From: Nephrocerus scutellatus
Taxonomy: Eukaryota; Arthropoda; Insecta; Diptera; Pipunculidae
DNA length: 64,000 bases
Reading direction: 5' to 3'
NCBI GenBank assembly: GCA_947095585.1
Contig: OX352761.1
Span: 66,481,823-66,545,822, forward strand
Shown: piece by piece, positions 31,672-40,449 of the stretch
Numbering within the stretch: the stretch's first letter is position 1
How the letters are laid out: each line of letters begins with the position of its first letter
Translations under genes and position numbers: made by a program
The notes under the pieces: model-generated
Told to the model about the DNA's origin: nothing
Database searches by the model: none
The model's input: the letters and a program-made list of their open reading frames with translations, nothing else

Positions 31672-32906
31672 GCTAGGCTCATGTAGTGCGTGTTTGTTTT
31701 TAAATATATAAAAAAAATAATGTTCATATGATTAGGTAATATAGGTAAGTAAGGCTAGGCTCATGTAGTGCGTATTTGTTTTTAAATATATAAAAAAATA
31801 ATGTTCATATGATTATGTAATATAGGTGAGTAAGGCTAGGCTCCTGTAGTGCGTGTTTGTTTTTAAATATATAAAAAAAATAATGTTCATATGATTAGGT
31901 AATATAGGTAAGTAAGGCTAGGCTCATGTAGTGCGTGTTTGTTTTATATATATGTAAAAATAATGTTCGTATGATTAGGTAATATAGGTAAGTAAGGCTA
32001 GGCTCATGTAGTGCGTGTTTGTTTTTAAATATAGGTCAAAATAAGTTAACGGATACCGTTGGCGGAAACCCCTCTGGTAGGGCGGATTGCCGAAGAACAA
32101 CTATAAGCGGACAAGGAGAAACCGAGGGCTTTTCCATGCCCCGTGCGTGGCGAGCATGGACGCGTCGAGCGGCACTTTCCATATAATTAAATTGTATAAT
32201 TGGATTGTTATAGGTACTTACGCAGAGGGGAAAAGTGAGGTTGGAGGTGGTTGTGAGGAATTTCCTTCAAGCTGCTTATTTTCTTGTTGCCACCAGTAAT
32301 CCAGCGTAATCGTGGTGATCCTCTGTTTCCAACAAGGACTGATGCTGCGACCTTTGGTTGGATCCTGTTCCTGACCTTGCCTTTTCCTAAATTACACGAT
32401 GGTTAGTACAAACATTTTGTTTAACGCCATGATGTTCACTCGCGCGAACAGCAATTGTCAATTTTTTTTTTTTTTTTTCATAAATCTTCTTTTTTTTATA
32501 AAATTTTATTGGTTTACCTCTCTGCGCCTTCCGTTATGCCCAGTATTTATCCTTCCTTTCTTTTTTTTTTTTCTTTGAAATTTTTCTAAGTTTGTTCTTT
32601 TTCCCAATTGACTTTCGTCTATAAGTTGTCTTCGTCTATATATTTTTTTTTTTGCTGACTTTGTTTTAGTCTTAACCGACTTGTACACTCGGCCAGATTC
32701 TTTTCGGAAAGAGACCGGTTTTCATGCCATGGCCGACGAGAAGTCTCCGTTCGCATTTACCAATCCATATCTGTGCTAAAGTGAGACGACGCATGTTCTA
32801 TTATCGGTGGTGACAACGAACTTGGTGGTTTACACGGGACTTGTACAAGTAGAGTGACGTAAGTGTTTTTTAGGTTGGTCCGATGACCCAAAAGTACACC
32901 ATCACA
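31672..32906 (-). repeat. Duplicated outer LTR segment: satellite and conserved U3 block
   Basis: 31672-32033 is the AATGTTCATATGATTAGG satellite and 32034-32906 the U3 block, copies of 26896-28130. The end CATCACA at 32906 is followed by AATT (32907-32910), the original outer boundary with CsRn1-like gag. Confidence 0.88.
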
Positions 32907-33613
32907 AATTGCTGCGCTGACGTGGAGTATTGTCCGCTTTGGGAGCGAGCGCGATACGATGTATCACTAGACTTTTTGAAACGTCCACACAGTTCTTCCA
33001 CCCGTTGAGACAGCGCGTTGATTTGGGCTACTAGATTGTTTTGTTGTTGGCTGGGTTCGTTTCTTGATGCCGCGTTTAGATTGTAGACACTTGCTGGTTT
33101 TTGAACCTCGATTATCTTGTCCGCTGCCTTTGCAAGTTTTTCAAGGGACGAGTCCTCCATACAGGTCAAAATTTCTTGTGTGTGAGTTGGAAGGCGTTTC
33201 ATCCACAAATTTTTTAATACTGGCTCAGTCACTTGGTTAATCGATAGCGCTTCCATCTCTCGTAAGAGTCGAGATGGTTTCTTGTCACCCAGTTGCTGCC
33301 CTGATAGTAGCCGATCGAGTTTAATTTTGGCTGATTCGCATAATCGCTCGATTATCACTTTTTTTAAAACTTCGTATTTTTCTCCCTTCGGCGGTGCAAG
33401 GATTTGATCACGTACGCACTTCACCGTTTGAGGGTCTAAAGCCGCGATAAGATGTCCATATTTGGTAGCATCTGTTGAAATACCACCAATTTCGAATTGA
33501 GCTTCCAGTTGAGTGAACCAGATTTCTGGGTCGTCTCTATTGAATGGTGTGTATTTTATTGAAACATTTGTTGCCCCGATTGTTTTGGGCATTGCCTGTT
33601 CTGTATCATTCAT
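32907..33613 (-). pseudogene. gag: CsRn1-like Gag, N-terminal 235 residues
   Basis: An ATG at 33613 opens a frame that reads as CsRn1-clade Gag: IKYTPFNRDDPEIWFTQLEA near residues 19-38, ALDPQTVKCVRDQILAPP near 58-75, SGQQLGDKKPSRLLREME near 103-120, LWMKRLPTHTQEIL near 136-149 and SLEKLAKAADKIIEV near 155-169. Gag would coat the RNA in virus-like particles. The frame enters the inserted LTR after residue 235, giving a false tail ending VMVYFWVIGPT. The zinc motif that should follow is at 8600-8520, on the far side of the nested elements. This is the longest intact coding piece of the outer element. Confidence 0.8.
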
Positions 33614-33923
33614 TATAGAAAGCTTCGCTCGAAACTGGTACTTCGCAGTGGAAAATCAAAATCTTGATATGGGGTTTCGACCGGTACGTTCAACACGTGA
33701 TTGAAAATGAACTCCCGTTATATTCGTCTCTGAGCGAACGACAATTACATAACAATTCGTTAATAATTAATAAAAACAATGGTTCGGTGGAAATATAAAA
33801 TGAATCCGACCAATTGAACGCAACACCATTTTGAGAAAAAAAAGAAGAATATAATCAGGCCCACTTACCTCCAGACTCCTAACCGATTCACTAGCTTGAT
33901 TTTAATTTAACTATCTATATATA
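33614..33923. other. Upstream flank of CsRn1-like gag; no LTR recognised
   Basis: This AT-rich stretch should hold the leader, primer-binding site and 5' LTR, but I found neither a tRNA-complementary site nor similarity to the LTR at 4640-5579. Confidence 0.4.
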
Positions 33924-34036
33924 GGGTGTTTTTTTGGGAGGTTTGTTTTTCCGATAGATGTCGTTTTATTTTATGACAGTTGTTTTGACAGCTCAAAGTG
34001 GCATTTCTACTCAGTATTGTTTGGCAAATCATTATG

Positions 34037-34069
<33 letters not shown>

Positions 34070-34230
34070 ACATTTGTGAAAAATAGTCGTGGTAGCCATA
34101 TGCCAGAAATTGTGTTTAAATGTTAAATGCCAAAAAATTATCTACCAAATAAAAAAAAATTTTGGTCATTTCATAATTTTGTATGTGTTTTATTCAAAAA
34201 AAAAATCGGCAACCTCTTAAAAAAACACCC
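33924..34230. mobile_element. MITE-like element with GGGTGTTTTTTT inverted ends
   Basis: The left end reads GGGTGTTTTTTTGGGAGGTT and the reverse complement of the right end GGGTGTTTTTTTAAGAGGTT, 18 of 20 identical, with TCCGAT/GCCGAT just inside. The 307-bp interior is non-coding and contains a run of 31 A at 34037-34067. TATA lies left of the first repeat and TTATA follows the second, so a TA-type target is possible. Confidence 0.7.
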
Positions 34231-34249
34231 GTTATATGTAATAGAGAAT

Positions 34250-35480
34250 TTATTTTTATATATATATATATATTTGTGCCTATCTAGCTCTGGAACGCCT
34301 TGACCAATTTCAATCAAACTTGGTATACATATTAGTTACTATGTGGAATCAAATATAGGTGGTGGGGGTAGCACGTTTTTTAGTTGAGGTAGGCGTGGCA
34401 GGCGATTTTAGTGTCGGACCCACCGTTTTCGGTATCGCCGAGTGGAATAGTGCTGGTAGTATACTACTACGGGTGCGTTATATTCCCGCAGGGGGGTGGG
34501 TAATCGATTTTAGTGTCGGACCCACCGTTTTCGGTATCGCCGAGTGGAATAGTGCTGGTACTACACTCCTACGGGTGAGTTATATTCCCGCAGGGGGTGG
34601 GTAATCGATATTATTGTTGATTCTATGGTTTTCGGGGTCGCTGAGTGGAATGGTGATGGTAAGACAGCTCTAGGAGGATGGGGTGATAGCTGAGGGGGGG
34701 TAGTGACCGATATTAGTGTTGATGCTATGGTTTTCGTGGTCGCTGAGTTGAATGGTGATGGTAAGACAGCTCTAGGAGGATGGGGTCGATGACTGAGGAA
34801 GGGGGGTGACCAATATTAGTGTTGATTTTATGGTTTTCGTGGTCGCTGAGTTGAATGGTGATGGTAAGACAGCTCTACGGAGATTGGGTTGATAACTGTT
34901 GGAGGGGGGGGGGTGACCGATATTAGTGTTGATTTTATGGTTTTCGTGGTCGCTGAGATGAATGGTGATGGTAAGACAGCTCTACGGGGATGGGGTCGAT
35001 AACTGAGGGAGGGGGTTTGACCGATATTAGTGTCGATTTTATGGTTTTCTGGGTCGCTGAGTAGAATGGTGATGGTAAGACGGCTCTAGGAGGATGGAGT
35101 CGATAACTGATGGGGGGTGACCGATATTAGTGTAGATTCTATGGTTTTCGGGGTCGCTGAGTAGAACGGTGATGGTAAGGCAGGTCTAGGGAGATGGGGT
35201 CGATAACGGAGGAGGGGGTTACCAATATAAGTGTCGATTTTATATTTTTCGGGGTCATTGAGTTGAATTGTGATGGTACGACAGCTCAAGGGGGATGGAG
35301 TCGATACGTTAGGGGGATGACCGATATTAGTGTCCATTTAATAGTGTTGGTAGGACACTCCTATGGGTGAGTTGTCTCCCCGGCGGGGGGATGGTGACCG
35401 ATATTAGTGTCGATCCCATAGTTTTCTGGGTCGCTGAGATGAATAATGGTGTTTAGAATGGTACACGGTGACCATTTGGC
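34250..35480. repeat. ~105-bp tandem array (GACCGATATTAGTGTYGAT) with AT microsatellite leader
   Basis: After a (TA)n run (34257-34273) and a unique-looking 100 bp, at least ten units follow. They are phased on CGATATTAGTGT near 34395, 34505, 34608, 34709, 34812, 34918, 35021, 35121, 35223, 35320 and 35398, spaced about 80-110 bp. Each contains ATGGTTTTCGTGGTCGCTGA, GAATGGTGATGGTAAGACAG and a G-run of variable length (up to nine or more). The first two units differ (CCACCGTTTTCGGTATCGCC). The array is G-rich on this strand, unlike its surroundings, and lies just before the Helitron relic. Confidence 0.85.
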
Positions 35481-35654
35481 GACGAATTTGTGGGTGAGGA
35501 CATGGTAGCCCCTACTTAAAATTGGAAAAGGTGATTAGTATCCGTGTCTTATCGTTATATTAAATTGACATCGATTTTTGAAATCTGCCGCTGAACTAAT
35601 AAATTCTATTTATCCGGCTGTTTCTTGCTACTAAAAATGGAGACAACCACGAAA

Positions 35655-36175
35655 TAACCAATCAAATGCCATGTTAATAGGCATAGTGTATCGATAGCTT
35701 TGAAGATAATGATGAGGAAGTTAATTATCTAACTGAGTTCCTAAACTCACTTAATTCGTCTGGATTGCCACCGTATCGTCTTACAGATTTTACTACGGAT
35801 TCCCGACTCGCCAAAACTTTGCAACTGCACAAGACTGTGTGTAAAAGAGATGCCGGGAAATATAATTAAAGCAACTATCTTCACAGAAAAGGGATAGTGT
35901 GAAACAGTTGTTATCCCACTCATTTCGACGGATCTACCTTTTAAATTAAAGAGATTGCAATTTCCAGTAAAACTTGAGTTTTCAATGACGATCAATGACA
36001 ATCAATAAGTCGGACAGTTTATTAAGTACTGCGGAGTATAGATTTGAGATCGCCATGTGTTCCCACGGACAACTTTATTTTGCTTGCTCTGGGTTGGGTT
36101 GACCTAAGAATTTATTTATTCTTGCTCTTAAAGGTGAAACTAAAAACATTGTATACAACCACGTTTTTTTTTTTA
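35655..36175 (+). pseudogene. Helitron Pif1-like helicase, C-terminal relic
   Basis: Broken plus-strand frames match the end of Helitron Rep/helicase proteins in order: SFEDNDEEVNYLTEFLNSLN and SSGLPPYRL near 35700-35770, IPLISTDLPFKLKRLQFPVK with FSMTIND near 35910-36000, and CSHGQLYFACSGLG followed by PKNLFILALKGETKNIVYN near 36058-36155. These correspond to the last conserved helicase motifs (the MTINKSQGQ and SHGQLYVACSR regions). At least two stops and frameshifts interrupt it, and the helicase ATP-binding motif is not in the window. No CTRR hairpin end was recognised downstream (36176-36230). Confidence 0.75.
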
Positions 36176-36230
36176 AATTAATTTTATGTAAGCTTATTTA
36201 ATTTTATTTTATAATTTGAATAGCTATAAA

Positions 36231-37300
36231 TTGCGTTATGTCGAAACTAGGACTTTGAGCATTTCCACTTGTCGTTAGTCGAAAGTCGAAATACGACAGA
36301 TACATAATCGGCCCCCAGGTATTTCCGTTATATTCAAACTGAGTTCAAAGAAAACTTAACTCAACCCTGTTTCATGAAAGCTAAACTTGGTTCAACCAAA
36401 GTTGAACCCACCATGATATCAAGATAATGGTCTTCCTAACCACTACTTCAATTAAACAGCCGTCCTGCTAATTTTTTTTTTGCACGGCCAAAATGTAAAT
36501 ACAGCATTAACAATACATCGGTTGAATTCGATTTATTGGTACTATCATCGAGTGGTTAAATACATCGATGTATGTTAGGGATGCACATTAAATAAATACA
36601 TCGATGTAATGCACCGTATGGTGACTTCGATGTAAGACCGATGTATTGAAAAATACATCGATATTTGCGATGCATCGAAGGATTTTTTTATGTGGTTTTA
36701 ACATGCCTGCAAAAGGAAAGGAAAGCCATTTTCCCTGTTATAAAAGTTGAACCCTGTTATTTCGATGTTAATTACCTTAATCTACTGTTTTCTGTTGCGA
36801 GAATTGGGACTTAAATTTCTTCTCAAAAGTAAATGTAGGACCAAGTTTTGCAGAATCTCACCTCAGGTACAGTCAGAGCGTATTTTTATTTTTTAAAGTA
36901 TGCACTAAATTGTTCTAATTAATTTAATGTCTTAATCCAAAAACAAATCTAATTAGAATTCTATTAAATTTAGAAAATAATTTTATATTGCCTGCAAAAA
37001 TCAATACTGGCGGAAACATTTCTGATATTAACAATTACAAAAATGTATATCAAGTACGTTTATGTACCGAATGTGAGAAATATTTAAGAAATTCAGATTT
37101 AATTTCTGAAGTGTTGTCATATCCAAGAACGCATATTCAAAAGGCAAGAATTTTATCAAAAACTCGTTATATAAGGATTTAGAGTTTTCATTATTATATT
37201 TTATTAAAATAAGATAGTAAAGCGAGCTTCTCAGCTCGCCATATGGATAGTTGTAATTCAACCTAAGGACTGAATTATCTTGAAAGGATTTTACTTAAAA
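36231..37300 (+). repeat. Repeat block with foldback motifs and a conserved 64-codon frame
   Basis: Starts GTTATGTCGAAACTAGG and recurs at 43171-44280 (full) and at 52738-53346 and 61952-62560 (second half only). The first half has several ACATCGATGTAT palindromes (36555-36670) and a TTGGTTCAACCAA hairpin near 36385. The second half keeps an open frame from 36988 to 37182 (NYKNVYQVRLCTECEKYLRN and further) that is unchanged in all four copies. It starts with TTG, has no upstream coding support and resembles no family I know, so I call it a repeat and not a gene. The 36231 copy lacks the TTAGGTTAGTTAGTTAG insert present at 43672. Confidence 0.7.
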
Positions 37301-37309
37301 AAAAAACAA

Positions 37310-37855
37310 CCCATAAAATTCAAAATTTTCATGTAAATTCTCTAGATGGGTATGTGTTAAAATTTGAAGAAAACCGGGCTAATTTTAAAAAAAATTTACA
37401 TGGACACCACACGGGTCTCAGGGCCCGATCACTCCAACAAACTTACAAAAAGTTTTATCCATCAGTGCTACTAATGTTTAAAATTTTAAGAAAGTCGAGC
37501 TAATTTTTAAAAAATTTATATGGTCACCCCTCGGGCCTCACAGGCCCGTTCACTCAAAAAACTTGGTGCCCGGGGTCTCCAAACTTTTTACAAAAAGTGT
37601 TTTTCATCGGAGATACATACGTATATAAAATTTGAAGAAAATCGGGTTAATTTTTTTTTAATTTTGGGGCCACATGACCCCGGCGCCCGGGGTTTCCAAA
37701 TTTTTTACAAAAAGTGTTGTCTATTGAGGATACACATGTGTATTAAATTTGAAGAAAATTGGGTTAATTTTTTTAAAAAAAGTTATGGGGGCCCACGAAC
37801 CTGGGCCCGGGGTCTCCAAAATTTTTACAAAAATGTTGTATATCAGAGATACACA

Positions 37856-37856
<1 letters not shown>
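37310..37856 (-). repeat. ~118-bp minisatellite array, inverted, first downstream copy
   Basis: Four or five units are phased on AATTTGAAGAAAATCGGGTT (near 37363, 37483, 37628, 37747). They alternate with GC-rich segments (GGGCCCGATCACTCC, GGTGCCCGGGGTCTCC) and TTTTTACAAAAAGTG. This is the reverse complement of the family at 2236-2995. The array ends at the poly-T of the non-LTR element. Confidence 0.85.
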
Positions 37857-37889
<33 letters not shown>

Positions 37890-38880
37890 AATGCCAAGGG
37901 ATAAGTCCCTGAATGACTTTCGTCACGGCAAAAAGTTGGGCTATGCCCTTTATTAAAATTAAAATTAAAAATTCGAAGGAATGTGAATTACAATATAACA
38001 CATTCCTCACGTTTGTAGCCGGTTTCAATTTATTTTCTCAGAATTATCTCTGATTCATTGAAAAAAGCAATACGAAAAAACGAACACGAAACTAAAACGA
38101 CGCGAGTCCAAATACTTTTATCAGTGAATCATGGTCAGGGAAAACTACAAAAAACCTTGACCAAGAAACTATTACAAAATAAACAACAAATATTATAAAT
38201 AATACAAAAATACAATCAATAATAATTTTATTATATAAAATAATCGTTTCCTCTAATGAACACTACGGTCGTCGTTCAGGAAGTTGTTGACAGCTATTTT
38301 GAAGGCCTGTAAATTATAAGATTCAGGAAATACGGAGTCGACCAATTGATTCCACATCGAAGTCACTCTCAGATAAAAGGACGATTTGAAGTGTTGGGTT
38401 CTACATGAGAACGGTTTTAAGGCAAATCTATGTTGATTAGACCTCAAACGAGTGTTAACGTTGCTGACAAAAGGACCTGGGAATAGAGAACGGGTTTCTG
38501 AAGAACATCTACCGTTGTAAAATTTGTAGAAAACAGATAAAGCTCCAACATTACGTCTATGCTCCAAAGAATCAAGAGATGAAGTAATGGTTACATTATT
38601 TATTAAACGGATAACTCTATTTTGAATTCCATCAAGATGAACCAAATGAGATCTTGGAGCCCCACCCCAAACAAATGAATTAAATTCTAAAATTGGTCTA
38701 ACATAAGATTTATATAATCTTAATACTTCAGAGGGGCTGAAGTAAAAGTTACAGCGTCTTTTAAAGCCCAAGCATTGGCTCGCTCTTTTGAGATTTCATA
38801 AATATGTTCCTTCCAGGAAAGAGCGAAAACAGATCTGTATATTTTGAGAGAGTTACCCCTCTTTAATCTAACACACTAAC
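37857..38880 (-). pseudogene. Non-LTR retrotransposon 3' end, copy 1
   Basis: On the minus strand the block reads a 5'-truncated reverse transcriptase C terminus, TGA/TAA, a ~370-bp 3' UTR and a poly(A) tail (poly-T at 37857-37876). The frame 38771-38253 holds 172 residues: FYFSPSEVLRLYKSYVRPIL, the LDGIQNRVIRLINN motif, LEHRRNVGALSVFYKFYNGR and SMWNQLVDSVFPESYNLQAF, typical of the region after the RT active site in jockey/CR1/RTE-like elements. The clade is not decided. Just upstream (to about 38868) LSWKEHIYEISKRASQC belongs to the same protein but is out of phase by one lost T near 38790. The catalytic RT domain is absent, so this cannot be autonomous. Confidence 0.8.
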
Positions 38881-39730
38881 AACACATGCAACAAAGAAGT
38901 TAAAACTCTAATATTAAAATAAATTTAGAATTAGAACTGTAACAGTATACAGTATTTAATTCTAACAGTTTTAAAACCAAAAAAAGGCGCGAAACTCAGA
39001 TTATAAGTTAAATCAACTGAACTGAAGAAAAAAACGACAAAAGCGACGTACTTTACACGAAGCACAAACAAGAAACAACTCTAATATTAAAATTAATTTA
39101 GAACTAAAACAGTACAGTATTTAATTCTAAACAGTTAGCAGTTTAAAAAGCAAAAAAGGCTCGAAACACAAACAATAAAGAACTCTGATTAAAAGGTTAA
39201 TCAACTGAACTGAAGCTAACAAGAACAAGTAGCAACTAGCGAGAAAATCATTCATTCACACCAAAAACCGTTCGAACATTTCCATCCGATAGTCCAAACT
39301 AATGAAAAAATCATTCATTCAAACCAAAAACCATTCGAACATTTCCATCCGATAGTCCAAAGTCCAAATGAACGAAAAAATCCTTCATTCAAACCAAAAA
39401 CCATTCGAACATTTCCATCCGATAGTCCAAAGTCCAACATTAAATGAAAAATGGATACATACACAATTTTTGCAGGGCAGCCGTCGCCAGAGTGCACACT
39501 GCACAGCACATGCAACAATGCAACATACACAAAAATCATTCAGCCAAAAGAAGTCGGACTATCCATAGTGAAACATTTGAATGATTTTTTTCATTCGAAC
39601 GAATGCTTTATGAAAAATAGTAATTGAACGATTTTGATAACTATCGAATAAATGAACATTTTGCAACTATCGAATAAGTCGATAGTTTTTATTCGATAGT
39701 TCCCAACGTTAGTGTGAAAATACTAAATCT
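38881..39730. repeat. Repeat block: doubled ~190-bp unit, 70-bp minisatellite, ATCGAATA hairpins
   Basis: 38895-39235 holds two diverged copies of one unit (CTCTAATATTAAAATAAATT, through TTTAATTCTAACAG and GGCGCGAAAC, to AATCAACTGAACTGAAG). 39240-39440 has three units of about 65-70 bp built on CATTCAAACCAAAAACCATT and CATTTCCATCCGATAGTCCA. 39620-39705 contains direct and inverted AACTATCGAATAA copies that can fold. Coding frames through it are incidental. The block recurs at 45811, 46681, 49006, 54881, 55751 and 58164 with differing numbers of 70-bp units. Confidence 0.75.
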
Positions 39731-39829
39731 TTTAAAAATACTAAGTCTTGTCAAAGATTATTTAAATGACTAAACCAAAACCAATTTGTGAAATCTAATA
39801 ACAAATAGAAATAAGTGCTTAATTTTAAT

Positions 39830-40140
39830 AAAAAACAACACATAAAAATTAAAATTTTTCATGTAAATTCTCTAATAGGAAATATACATATGTGTGCAAA
39901 GTTAATTTGGAAAAAAATAATATTAGAACCTTCACTTCAAATTTTTTTCAAAAACTATTGTCTATCGGAGATACACATATGTTTAAAATTTAAAGTATCC
40001 CGATCCCGAGGTCTGACACGCCCAAATTTTAATAGAGTATTGTCACCGAAAATATAAATTAATATAGAGAATTTAAAAATAGTTATAACAATAAAAATAT
40101 AAATAAACATGGACTTTCATTTCTTTGGACAACCAACATC
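39830..40140 (-). repeat. Diverged ~118-bp minisatellite remnant
   Basis: CATGTAAATTCTCTA, TTTTTTTCAAAAACTATTGTC and TATCGGAGATACACATATG reveal one or two worn units of the family at 37310-37856. It recurs at about 49893-50115 and 59120-59340, where one more partial motif (GAACCGGGTTAATTTGG) is kept that this copy has lost. Confidence 0.6.
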
Positions 40141-40434
40141 GTGAAAACAGGCAACCCAAAAACCATAGTAGAACTCTTGAACCTAACAGTTCATACTACA
40201 AACTACACAACAGTTTGTATGTCTGTATCACTGTATGACTGTATGTCTGTTTGTGTCCATTCTACAGCCCAGACGGCTGAAATAAAAAAAACACATTTAC
40301 TGAAGATTCCGGCCCTGTCCGTAAAAAAAAGTCGTGTTGTGCCCACACCTCCATTTTTCTTAAGTGCTAGCTATTATAGTGATGCAAGCTATTTGAAAAA
40401 GATTAAGGAATACAAAATTAAAATGACTGCATAA
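40141..40434 (+). other. Conserved 97-codon open frame without ATG start, status unknown
   Basis: An open frame (opening with GTG) is preserved here and at 50214-50507 and 59437-59730, with only synonymous or no changes seen. It is Thr/Ser/Val-rich (VCMSVSLYDCMSVCVHS) with a Lys-rich end and shows no domain. Because the whole surrounding segment is a recent duplication, preservation is not evidence of selection. Probably non-coding. Confidence 0.3.
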
Positions 40435-40449
40435 AATGTTAATGATAGC

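Larger units (their letters stand above)
28361..33136. repeat. Tandem duplication, copy B (4776 bp)
   Basis: This is the second copy of 23584-28360. The novel joint at 28360/28361 fuses CsRn1-like gag to errantivirus integrase; only AG is shared by the two parent ends, so homologous unequal exchange is not needed. Beyond 33136 the CsRn1-like gag continues uninterrupted. Confidence 0.93.
4640..33613 (-). mobile_element. Outer CsRn1-like gypsy element, split by a nested insertion
   Basis: The minus-strand Gag at 33613-32907 and the Gag zinc motif, Pol and LTR at 8638-4640 belong to the same clade and orientation, and are separated precisely by the Osvaldo/Ulysses-like element with AATT on both sides (8639-8642 and 28131-28134, the latter also at 32907-32910 because of the later tandem duplication). 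A second LTR and a primer-binding site were not found upstream of Gag (33614-33923), so the 5' LTR is missing or too diverged to see. The CsRn1 assignment rests on the CWYH Gag motif and on the GADFLSHYGLLVDV and PFGLFEFPR blocks. Confidence 0.65.

Noticed and set aside
36988..37182. 64-codon frame conserved in four copies (also 43956, 53023, 62235)
   Set aside because: It has no ATG, no domain and no flanking gene structure, and the copies are recent duplications, so conservation carries no weight. An unknown transposon fragment remains possible.
39315..39568. Frames of 66-74 codons on both strands across the 70-bp repeats (also 46.3, 55.3, 58.6 kb)
   Set aside because: They follow the repeat period and have no coding features.
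40141..40434. 97-codon frame conserved in three copies
   Set aside because: It starts with GTG, is low in complexity and lies in recently duplicated DNA; there is no evidence of selection.
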